Below, one piece after another: positions 9,301 through 17,095 of a DNA stretch of 17,095 nucleotides. Each line of letters begins with the position of its first letter. Position 1 is the first letter of the stretch. The position numbers and the translations under genes were made by a program. The notes below the pieces were generated by a model. That model was not told the DNA's origin and made no database searches. It saw nothing but the letters and a program-made list of their open reading frames with translations. This DNA is from Phoronis ovalis (Eukaryota > Phoronida > Phoronidae), in assembly GCA_028565635.1 (NCBI GenBank), contig JAOXYB010014344.1, positions 1 to 17,095 on the forward strand, in the 5' to 3' direction.

Positions 9301-12300
9301 TATTTAACCGCACATGTGTGTAAACGATTCAGCAACCATGGTAAAACAAGGATAAAAAATAAATACATATCTAGCTGCCAAGCCCAAGGATTCAAGAGAA
9401 ATAAATACATATCTAGCTGCCAAGCCCAAGGATTCAAGAGAAATAAATACATATCTAGCTGCCAAATAAATATTTTTTGTAAATGAACACCGTTTTTTAA
9501 AACAGTACAAATGCAACTTAAAACAGAATTTCATTGTAAGTAAATATTAAAAATCAAATATATTTTCCTAAATTTTTCGAATATATTTTTGCCTTTGAAA
9601 ATGATTAAGAAGTCAAAAGTTTTATTTTCCCGTAAACAGTCATTAATATTCTATTATTGTATAAAGATATCGCCGTGCTGTTATGATATCAAATTTCTAA
9701 AGGAACAATTAACAACGAAGACAATTAAATCACCAATGTCTGTTTAATCCGACCTCAGGTTCTATACTTCATCTGTTCACGGTCACGTGACCTTTCGATC
9801 TGCCTATTTTTCTTACCTAATAATGCATAAAAAACGAGGAGAAGCTTTGATTTTACAAAAAAAATAATACATAGGGAACAGCTTTGGAAATGTGGATTTA
9901 GACTCACTTATGTATCCATCAAAAAAAATTTCTAAGAACTTTGCCCGGGAAAAATTAATATGTGATCGATATCATACCTTGATAAGAACGTGTTTGTTTT
10001 TAATAGGAATGTTAAGAATTGTGAACCTAACACACCCAACTAAATTTTTGAATAAAAGTAACATATAAAATCGTTTATTTCTACATTATTCTGTTTACGG
10101 TCATTTAAACAAAGTGCAAATGGATTAAAGATACATTTTGTGTAGAAATGCCTACCAGTTAAACGTTGGTTTCCAACTCGGGACTAATGGATAACCTAAA
10201 CTTCAGGGCGCTTAAAGTCATTGTAACTATCGAAAATCAGTAAACCTGTTCGTACAGTCGATTTAGAATGTTAGACTATCAAATACTTATAGATTCCTCT
10301 ATTATAAATCGATGGGTATCAATGACAGTCTCAATATTGGCGCCAATAGCGGATATATTTGAAGTCTTAAAATAAAGAATAAAATTATATAATTGCCCAC
10401 GATGGTTCAAATATAGTATTTGCTTACACATCACAAACATGTAACCACCAAGACAAGACAAGGCGAAATATTGGAAAAGACTGTACTTAGGCAATTCCTG
10501 GAATGCATTATACTACCGTATTTGTGTAACAATGCACATATATAAATCATGCAGTATTACCACGCGAATTTTTTATACTTTATGTACTTATATGTCAAAC
10601 TATTGTTGCCATGGCGTATTCCATAGCATGGCATTTTATGTTTGCGGCAAGAGCAAAAGTGACAGTTTGTCCTAATATTAATTTTCAAATTATCATTAGA
10701 AAATAACACTACACACGATTGTCTCTAAAAGTAAAACCATTTTTCAGATTGAAGCAGGTGACAAACAGAGGGCATCACTGGACATTTTGAAGAAAAGTGT
10801 TTTAACAAAGCATTAACTTCTACCCACAAAGACAATATCTAAAATCGCAACTAAAATTGAGTGTCAAATTGCTTACATTTTAAAACAATAATTGTGATAA
10901 TGGAACATAAGTAATAAGATATCGTGCTTGCAAATACATCAGTAGCCACCGATCATTTTGTGCCTAGCAGATGTTTTTTCTCCACCTATTCGAACTTGTT
11001 CACCTGAAGGGATTTATATCTAGTGGAAGAGTCATTTGCGTATATTTCCGGCACAATTGGCAAAAACTCAATGCTGCTAAAATATGGAACAATAAAAACT
11101 ATACAATGTATTGTAGCTATAAATGTGATGTATATATAAAAAACAATTTTCCCTTAAATTATCACAGAATGCTATAAAGTCCGGATTAAAGTGGTTTAAA
11201 ACTCACAGTTTCTGTTATTTATTTTAGTAAATGTTTTGTTGACAGCTCTCCAGTAAACTTATAACTAAATATAGTGCATGGAACATATTGTTATTTATAC
11301 AAATTTGTAAAGTTTCTAAGTCTCAAGTCTACTCTTAGAAAATCCTACTCGCTACCTATCCCTAATGAACGACATGTTTTCAAACATCATTCATCGGAGA
11401 AAAGCTGTCAATGGAAGTTTTACAAGGCATTTGTCATCACTAATCAACTATAGTTTAAAACTAAAATTGGCAAAATTGAGTCCAATTATTCTTATATTAT
11501 GTCACATAGCTAGTAGTGCTATGAATAATGCGATCTAAAAATTTAACATACGCTTCTGAAATCTAAGAACATAATACTACAATTATAGTTTGACCACTGC
11601 TCCTTTTATCTTTTATGATAATGCCCTACAAAGTATAAATTAATATGTTAATATTATATTCTGAAGGTAATTTATACATATAATATTTGGCCCGACCATC
11701 TATAAAACTGCATTCTTTTCGTTTCTATACTCTTTTGCACTACCATATACTAAATATCTTCCAGTGCATGTTACTGTACTAGTTCGCATGACACATATAT
11801 ACTACATTTCTAATCAAATCCATATTCATCTACATCACAATATTATTGCATCTTCGAGATTTTCCTATTACGCATAATAGCGCATTAACCTGACGGAAAC
11901 GCCAGCACCTTTCTATCCGGTCTCGCAACAGAATACCTTTGAAAAAACCTAAGGCAGACAGGATATATCGTCTCTTCGCAAGAAGTGCTATTAATTGAAG
12001 CAATTAAACTGCGGGGAAAACTTCTAAGAACATTGAAAATATTTTAAAATAAAATGCTTTATAATCTCTTACTATGATTATGTATTTTAAATTTTCTATT
12101 TTATTTCTGTTTGAGTTTTTAGAAAAATATCCGTAGATGGATTACGACACTAGATAAAACCATTGCTATAAAATTATATGTTTTCTTTTTTTCATGTCGG
12201 AACTATCATCAATTTCAGTCGTAACAATGTCTTTATAATTTTTCTTCAAAAAATACATTAAAATAAAAGATGAGTATGCCAACACCTGCGATTAAAAGTT

Positions 12301-13382
12301 GCACGTGGCAGGCAAGAAAAGGTACCAACTTGAAAATGATGCACACCTCCGTTGAGTATCTGTAATTGTGTAATTACTCACAGCAATAACCCAACAGGTA
12401 CTGCGCTTAATGAATAGACAATGTTCTTTCGACAGAAAGCATGCGTTAGAAAAACAGAGATGTCAACACCTCGGTAATATTACTTGGTGTTGGTATTTTA
12501 AAAGGCCAAAAAGTGTTAGTTATGGTGAAACCTCTAGATAAAGACGCCTGGAGAATGTCTCAGCTGAGCCGAAAACTTCTTTTATATGCACATGTTGAAC
12601 TGAATTGAATTTCTTCCTCCCGAATCTCAGTGGAATAAATTGTATTTGTTCTGTTTTGCCATGTGGGCAAAAGTACGTATTACACATACGGTTGTTTTCT
12701 TCCTTTGTCTGAACATACAATGTAGTCGGAGATTCGACTTTTGTTCAGAACAGGTCACTCTTACTTATAGAAGTCTTTGTACATCCTACATGCCATAAAC
12801 AACACTGCTCACAGATATATGTTTTTAAACAATTTTATTATATCTGTCAATGACGCAATAAAATTTAAGTTTCAACCAATTGTAACGGTTGATTAAAGGT
12901 CCCTTCAGTGACGTCATGATAGTGATTTGTTTTTATTTCCTTTTCAAAACAGTTAATTGTAACTCTATTAAAATTGGGAAATAAAGACGCAGTAGAAGCA
13001 TAACGTACCTGTATAACTCTCATATTGAGTCCTGTTTCTTGTGCTAATTGCTCTCGTATGTGCCGTGTGGGTTTTGGAGTTGCTGCAAAAGCTGCTTTCA
13101 AAGTTTCTAATTGTTTAGCCTTGATTGTCGTCCTGGGCCCCCTCCTTTTTGAACCGTTGCCTTCCTGATCCCCGCTCATATCTTTCGGACTGTTTGAATC
13201 GCTAATATTACCAGAGTCTTTTACAGTAGTTGGAGAACCGTTTGAGTTTTCTTTATTATTGTTGTTTTTCTCTGTCGGTGAAATGGGTTCGTCACCGTCT
13301 ATACTACCTTCCTTGTCAGAAAATGCTCCCTGGCTATCTATTGTGGCACTATCAAAATCGTCGAGGTCTTCTACGTCAGAAC
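3120..13382 (-). CDS. Lhx1/5: LIM-homeodomain transcription factor Lhx1/5 (Lim1), spliced gene, 5' partial
   Basis: This entry is the gene-level join of four minus-strand coding segments: 13382-13009, 8027-7853, 5438-5316 and 3310-3120. Together they encode 287 residues, counting the first split Gly. All junctions are GT..AG and the frame is kept at each (phases 0, 1 and 1). The protein is the post-LIM part of an Lhx1/Lhx5-class nuclear DNA-binding regulator. In bilaterians this class acts in organiser or head, kidney-type and nervous-system patterning, and partners LDB through its LIM domains. The homeodomain is essentially the Lhx1/5 sequence, and the C-terminus [10 protein letters not shown] resembles the vertebrate HPPEMNEAAVW end. 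The visible part is about 30 residues longer than the matching part of vertebrate LHX1. The two LIM domains and start codon are missing and must lie above 17095. No frameshift or internal stop is present. Confidence 0.93.
3412..3692. repeat. Degenerate tandem array, five units of about 50-60 bases
   Basis: Units begin at about 3412, 3464, 3524, 3573 and 3633. The consensus begins TATAAATATCCAAGAAGT and continues with TTTTATTG, a TTTAG-type linker and TTTCATTTTATTTGTGATTCG. Units 4 and 5 are closest to each other and exactly 60 bases apart; units 2 and 3 are more worn. The array lies about 100 bases intronward of the last exon's acceptor. Confidence 0.8.
4267..4314. repeat. 12-base minisatellite, four copies
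   Basis: The unit GATAGGTACAGG is repeated in tandem four times, the last copy ending in a mismatch. It is purely a tandem repeat. A minus-strand open frame that reads it as a Leu-Ser-Leu-Tyr repeat is an artefact of the 12-base period. Confidence 0.92.
5316..5438 (-). CDS. Lhx1/5: Lhx1/5 internal coding exon (Tyr/Phe-rich tail segment)
   Basis: A 123-base exon sits between acceptor TTTCCAG (ending at 5439) and donor GGAG|GTAAG. Its first two bases AT join the G from the upstream exon to make GAT (Asp), so the junction reads YYY-D-NGQD. The 40 complete codons include [16 protein letters not shown], then [17 protein letters not shown]. The Y-x-S/D-F-F-P-G pattern corresponds to the YQSEYYGPGGNYDFFPQG region of vertebrate LHX1, which supports homology although the rest has diverged. 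The last base is the first of a Gly codon completed in the terminal exon. Confidence 0.9.
5439..7852 (-). other. Lhx1/5 intron (2414 bases)
   Basis: The intron runs from donor G|GTAAGC at 7852 to the acceptor at 5439. It is AT-rich with several A or T homopolymer runs (for example near 5970, 6010 and 7675). I recognise no exon, RNA gene, mobile element or tandem array. The 67-codon frame at 6335-6538 shows no domain. Confidence 0.85.
7853..8027 (-). CDS. Lhx1/5: Lhx1/5 coding exon with homeodomain helix 3 (recognition helix)
   Basis: The acceptor is TTTTTGTTATAG ending at 8028. The exon starts in phase 0 at GTG (Val47 of the homeodomain; this GTG is not a start codon). It encodes [14 protein letters not shown], homeodomain residues 47-60, including W48, F49, Q50, N51 and R53, the DNA-contacting core. 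The following [10 protein letters not shown] is diagnostic for Lhx1/5. After that, [14 protein letters not shown] matches the vertebrate AFFRSPRRMRPL segment with one residue missing (RRH-FF versus RRHAFF). The rest, [19 protein letters not shown], is lineage-specific. The donor is TATG|GTAAGC. The exon has 58 full codons plus one base. Confidence 0.95.
7986..8027 (-). other. Homeodomain, C-terminal part (residues 47-60)
   Basis: Fourteen codons complete the 60-residue homeodomain. Gln50 is the usual determinant for TAATTA/TAATTG-type sites, and Asn51 and Arg53 are the invariant DNA contacts. Confidence 0.93.
9357..9465. repeat. 42-base tandem repeat, 2.6 copies
   Basis: Copy 1 is 9357-9398, copy 2 is 9399-9440, and a partial copy 3 of 25 bases is 9441-9465. 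The unit begins AAATAAATACATATCTAGCT, and I see no mismatch between copies. Because 42 is a multiple of three, both strands stay open across the array (14-residue peptide repeats). That explains the open frames here without invoking a gene. Confidence 0.93.
9781..9792. promoter_or_regulatory. 12-base E-box palindrome GGTCACGTGACC (CLEAR-type)
   Basis: A perfect 12-base palindrome contains GTCACGTGAC, the extended E-box recognised by MiT/TFE and USF-type bHLH-ZIP factors in animals. It lies within the large Lhx1/5 intron. Function is inferred from the motif only; a 12-base perfect palindrome with two C/G flanks is unusual in such AT-rich sequence. Confidence 0.35.
11991..12007. promoter_or_regulatory. 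Homeodomain-type palindrome TTAATTG-AAG-CAATTAA
   Basis: A perfect 7-base inverted repeat with a 3-base spacer presents two TAATTG half-sites, the type bound by Gln50 homeodomains such as Lhx1/5 itself. The sequence just upstream (about 11880-11990) is more GC-balanced than the intron around it. Candidate site only. Confidence 0.3.
13009..13146 (-). other. Homeodomain, N-terminal part (residues 1-46)
   Basis: Forty-six codons encode the N-terminal arm and helices 1 and 2. The sequence is as I recall it for vertebrate LHX1/LHX5, which makes the Lhx1/5 assignment secure against Lhx2/9, Lhx3/4, Lhx6/8, Isl and Lmx groups. Confidence 0.94.
13009..13382 (-). CDS. Lhx1/5: Lhx1/5 coding exon: acidic linker and homeodomain helices 1-2
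   Basis: The acceptor is ATGTATGTTTGTAG ending at 13383. The first bases GT complete a Gly codon from the upstream exon, giving [12 protein letters not shown]; vertebrate LHX1 also begins this exon at Gly-Ser-Asp after its LIM2 exon. About 78 residues of acidic Ser/Asn/Gly-rich linker follow ([16 protein letters not shown], then NNNNKEN). Then comes homeodomain residues 1-46, including [20 protein letters not shown], ending NMRVIQ. R5, L16 and F20 are in place. The donor is CAG|GTACG in phase 0. The upstream frame ([12 protein letters not shown]) and the frame past the donor are intronic. Confidence 0.95.
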
Positions 13383-16300
13383 CTACAAACATACATATAA
13401 AAATAAAAATACAGTACACAAATATTTTGGAGTATACTACATGGATTTAAAGTTTGATATTTGGGTAGATGAATGTGTAAATGTATATGTAGAAAATGCC
13501 GATGGTTCTACTGCATGGGGCGATACGCACCTCTACTCAGGCAAACGTTTTAGAACCTGGCCTGCTTTATTCAAGCTTAAAGTGAAGTACATGTAATAAG
13601 TACATGAGCTGTTATTTAGTGAACGTAGGGCCTTATAGGATGCTGCATTGTTCATTGGGGCATTTGCTCATATTTTGTCCTATGGGAAGCAATGTAATAC
13701 GGGATTAACCGATAAATTCCCATAGAGTGACTCGATACCTCCGGAAGTATCCAGAGTTTGGGCAAGGTAAAATTTGAGACGTCAAACCTGGCTTTTGTCC
13801 ATTCATTAGGAAAAACCACATCATAGATCACTGTCACTAGAATAGGGTAACTTAGTACGAAGACACACTGCTATGACACAATCTTTAAAAGGACCCGTGT
13901 TTGTACTACAGTGACTTTTCAGAAGAGAATATTAAAGCAGTTGTTTTCGGACGTGTCGCAGCAGAAATATTTCTGTTTCGTGCACACATGTAAAAATTAT
14001 AAATGCAGTGACCTTTTGTTACGGTAATTAATTTCTTAAAATCATCTTTATTTATAGAATTAACATCTATGAAGACGCCAAAGGTATTTTACAATTCTCA
14101 GCAGTTTGAGCCAACGACTTTTGTCTTGGTTTGACAAGATTTCTGTCACGTCTGGAGTCTGTGAACTTAAGGTGCACTACAATACGTTTGATATCTATAT
14201 AAAATACGAGACAACATAAATAAAGAATGCTGCATAATCTACAGTAATTATATTGCATTAAACAGCGATTTGATCTTCTAAAACAAACTATGGTCCTATC
14301 AAGTTTTACTATGTAACTGTTTGAATAGAGAAGGCTTTTTGTATTTTAACAAAATACAACATATTAGTAATTTTGCTTCGCATACCTTTTCCTTATTATT
14401 TACTTATTTACTATTTTATTTGAAAGTTATAACGTAATTTAAAGGGTTTTAGGACCGATGAGCCCAAGGCATATCTTATTGATGCATACATGTTCGATAT
14501 ATACAGAGAAGAAACTGTTATTTTCTTGTATAGCATCTATTCAAATTGACAACAATATAAATCAGTATTCGTGTTTATTTGTGAACATGTTTCTCAATAA
14601 CTATATCAAATTTATCTCGAATCATCGAATAAAAAAGCAAATGGAAAGAATTGCGTATTTGCATGAACTGTTTTTCTTTCGCTGGTACATTTGTTCGATA
14701 CAATAGTGCTAAAATGCTTCAGACCATATTTACCCTATGAATGCTATACAACTAGTGTTTATCAGGTCAAACTGCAATAAAAATATGGAAATACGACGCT
14801 CTTTTTTAAAGATACTAGGCCAGATATTTATGCTAGATTTACTTCAATGCCAGATAAATGAAGGTGTCTTTTCTCTCAAAAGAACATTCAACATTATAAC
14901 GCCTGTCTCCTGTTTAGGATAAGATGTCATTTACTCAATAGCATTTCTATGCACATCTCGGGGCACAGTCAAGGCCTTTAAAAACTGCTTAAGGAAATGT
15001 TAACTTGTCGTTATTCCAAAAGGATCCTGTTATTTGTTTTGCCTACGTGTACATCAGTTTTTAAGATGACACAATGTTTAAATCAGGTTAGCAACAGATA
15101 CACTATAGCAAATTTAAAAAACAATAGATATATTCAACTACATTTTAAATGCACTGCTTTGTATTATTATCTTAAAATTCATCTTATAGTTTTGGAGTTT
15201 CCTGAACAATGGCGATTATAGACAAATCAAGTCTGAAACGTTTTAATAATCAGATTACTTAATTAGATAATTGGTAATCCGCTGAGTAATCACAGCCTAT
15301 TAGACAATGCTACTTTGACTTAGTTCTGATTTCTATATTTAAATAAAACTGACAAGAAATACTACACATATAAAACAAGTCATAACATTTATTATTTAAA
15401 AGATATTATTTGTAGCGTAGGCTTTTACGTCAAAAGTGCAAAAGAATCTTGAAATGTTATCCTGGCATCGAGTAAACCTGTTCGTAGCACCATTTTTATG
15501 CATTGTTGGTTGTGGTGCATTTACCGAAAAACCTACTTACATATACGCATAATTTTATATAGCTGTCGAAGTTGAGTTAAAAAATGACAACTGGTTTAAA
15601 ACGCATAGTGGCAGAGAATTACACAATATGAAAACATTGTAGCTGATTTCAAAAATAAAAAAATGTAATTTCATGTACTTGACGTTCGTTCAAGTATAGC
15701 TTTCAATCCGGTAACTTTACTAATAATTACAAAAAATAATCTCCATTGTTTTTACAGGAAAATCAAGTTCACTAATGTTTGCTCAAATGCCAGTGTTTCT
15801 TATTTTATTTGTGATTTGATATGTATAATAAACAGACAGCATTACTTAAGTGAACTTAAAAATTCTGATTTTGTTTAAAAATCAAATATTTTCAGTTTGA
15901 GTTGAAACGGATACGTCTGATTACTCTTCGTGAGAACTTTACTTAGAAGCTTTTAAGGATACTATCATACAAGCCACAGGAAACTTGCAACGATTTTTAT
16001 TCACTCACGTTTCTCCCGCAGTATTGTCCACATAAACCCCTGATACATGTTCAGGGCCGTATTATGAAGCATTTTAACAAAAACCATGAATGGATTAGGA
16101 TTTTTTTTCATATCCGTGTTTGGTTGACATAAAAATATCAATAGCCCTTTGCAATGTATTGTTGATTTTATTCGCTAGTATTGCTCACTGATCAATACGA
16201 GGGTAGTCCAGTCCTGTGTTTTGAATCAATGTAATTTCAATAATATATTTGTTCTTCTTTATTTCTCCGTCTTGTCAGTAAAATCGATTTTCTACTAGTC

Positions 16301-17095
16301 TTACGAAGCATCTAAGATTCTCTCAGAGTTAACAATTAAACTTATGAACATAAGTCTTGATGACATAGCACCTAAATTACACACTTAACATATTCAACAA
16401 CTTTCAAACGAAGGATATTCCTTGTTCATACTAAGTATTTTCCAACTTACCTACCCGAAAGTCGATTTTCAAATAGGTCTGTGCTTGTGAAAATTCTAGG
16501 AATTAATGAGTGTTCTAAGTATTTGCATTTTAATAATTTATTCTAATTCTATTCGGTGTTAATTTCATTGTTTACTTAAATGATTCGTAAATAACTAACT
16601 AAAGCAGGTATATCATTTACATAAATGCGTGATCACGAAACTATAGCAGTGTGGTCTGTTAATAGCTAGTACAATCTCTCGAGACGTCAGCGTTAAAACA
16701 ATAAAGAACAGGTGAAATTTATATAAGACAGGAAATACATCGAAAATAAATATCAACCATCATTTACACAGTTTTTATATATGGATTTCATAAAAGTTGT
16801 CAACTCTTCTATCATTAATAATTCAGATATGTCTTGCTTTATTTTATTTTGTCTCTGATGGAATACTTTTTAAAGGTTATTTATCTTTATCAGCTCCCAA
16901 ACAAATGAAGGAAGCATTTCAGGCAACAGGGCAACATAAATTAACCTCTTTTCATCTATATTTTCGGCAGCGGGTAACATCATACAGGTATCAGAAATTT
17001 AAACATGATACTATCAATAGAACAATGCGCATGTCGAATTAAATCTCAATCAGGAGTTCACGTTTTCGCTCCCTCGCTGGAAAGAATTTGTACTA
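13383..17095 (-). other. Lhx1/5 upstream intron, incomplete (at least 3713 bases)
   Basis: From the acceptor at 13383 to the window edge I find no Cys/His-rich LIM exon on the minus strand and no other recognisable coding sequence, so this is taken as the 3' part of the intron between the LIM2 exon and the linker/homeodomain exon. It is AT-rich. The only item noted is a homeodomain-site cluster at 15244-15292. The short open frames here, including 14458-14706, 14997-15221 and 16797-17042 on plus, have no domain. Confidence 0.7.
15244..15292. promoter_or_regulatory. Dense cluster of homeodomain-type binding sites
   Basis: Within 49 bases the plus strand shows TAATAATC (15244-15251), GATTA (15253-15257), TTAATTAG (15259-15266), TAATTG (15268-15273), TAATCC (15275-15280) and TAATCA (15287-15292). 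TTAATTAG fits the LIM/Gln50 homeodomain consensus, and TAATCC is the Lys50 (Otx/Gsc) consensus. GATTAC (15253-15258) and GTAATC (15274-15279) also form an inverted pair around the TTAATTAG core. A candidate intronic enhancer of Lhx1/5, inferred from motif density. Confidence 0.3.

Larger units (their letters stand above)
8028..13008 (-). other. Lhx1/5 homeodomain-splitting intron (4981 bases)
   Basis: The intron runs from donor CAG|GTACG at 13008 to acceptor ATAG at 8028 and interrupts the homeodomain between residues 46 and 47, a position shared by many LIM- and paired-class homeobox genes. It contains a 42-base tandem repeat (9357-9465), a CACGTG palindrome (9781-9792) and a TAAT-type palindrome (11991-12007). 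None of the short open frames in it (for example 10279-10494, 10971-11177 and 12520-12720) shows a known domain. I see no nested gene. Confidence 0.85.

Noticed and set aside
9259-9534. Open frames on both strands with 14-residue peptide repeats
   Set aside because: Fully explained by the 42-base tandem repeat whose period is divisible by three.
10608-10632. GCCATG / CATGGC inverted pair
   Set aside because: Short arms with a wide spacer; expected by chance and not linked to any element.
12865-13008. Downstream extension of the homeodomain exon frame ([13 protein letters not shown] onward)
   Set aside because: A good donor CAG|GTACG at 13009/13008 and the matching acceptor at 8028 restore the homeodomain exactly, so the extension is intron.
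13680-13725. 9-base inverted repeat CTATGGGAA / TTCCCATAG with a 28-base loop, considered as a microRNA-like hairpin
   Set aside because: The arms are too short and the rest of the loop does not pair, so a miRNA precursor is not supported.
13383-17095. Search for the LIM-domain exons on the minus strand
   Set aside because: No Cys/His zinc-finger pattern or FVCKEDY-like sequence was found by eye; the exons are taken to lie outside the window.
1-17095. CRISPR array, bacterial operon, prophage or defence system
   Set aside because: The sequence is a spliced animal locus; the tandem repeats lack the spacer structure of CRISPR and no prokaryotic gene is present.

Overview
The window is eukaryotic and almost certainly bilaterian animal DNA. 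It is AT-rich, has spliced genes with canonical GT..AG junctions and kilobase-scale introns, and carries simple-sequence and minisatellite repeats. It holds parts of two conserved animal genes whose 3' ends converge. The protein divergence and sequence texture would suit a marine invertebrate, perhaps a lophotrochozoan such as a mollusc, but the window alone does not prove the phylum.

Left edge, + strand: the last coding exon (44-235) of a UBE3B-type HECT E3 ubiquitin ligase. It encodes the end of the catalytic C-lobe with the active-site cysteine, followed by an apparent 3' UTR with an AATAAA at 644-649. Next come a pyrimidine-rich minisatellite (667-834), a TATG/CA microsatellite (885-990), and a degenerate stretch that contains a perfect CTCF-core match (1146-1159).

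Rest of the window, - strand: the 3' two-thirds of a LIM-homeodomain transcription factor gene of the Lhx1/Lhx5 (Lim1) group. Four coding exons are visible, in transcript order 13382-13009, 8027-7853, 5438-5316 and 3310-3120. The reading frame carries through every junction, giving 287 residues: an acidic Ser/Asn-rich linker, a complete homeodomain split by an intron between positions 46 and 47, a diverged Tyr/Phe-rich and Pro-rich tail, and the conserved C-terminal end. The exons for the two LIM domains and the start codon are not seen and should lie beyond position 17095. Putative poly(A) signals (- strand) at 1721-1726 and 1672-1677 would give a 3' UTR of about 1.4 kb.

The introns (2.0, 2.4, 5.0 and more than 3.7 kb) hold several tandem repeats and a few candidate regulatory motifs: a homeodomain-site cluster at 15244-15292, a CLEAR-type CACGTG palindrome at 9781-9792, and a TAAT-type palindrome at 11991-12007. 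I found no tRNA or rRNA gene, CRISPR array, operon-like layout or intact transposon. The other open frames are short AT-rich intronic or intergenic frames without recognisable domains. I see no novel multi-gene system. The points most worth following are the UBE3B / Lhx1-5 linkage and the candidate insulator and enhancer motifs.
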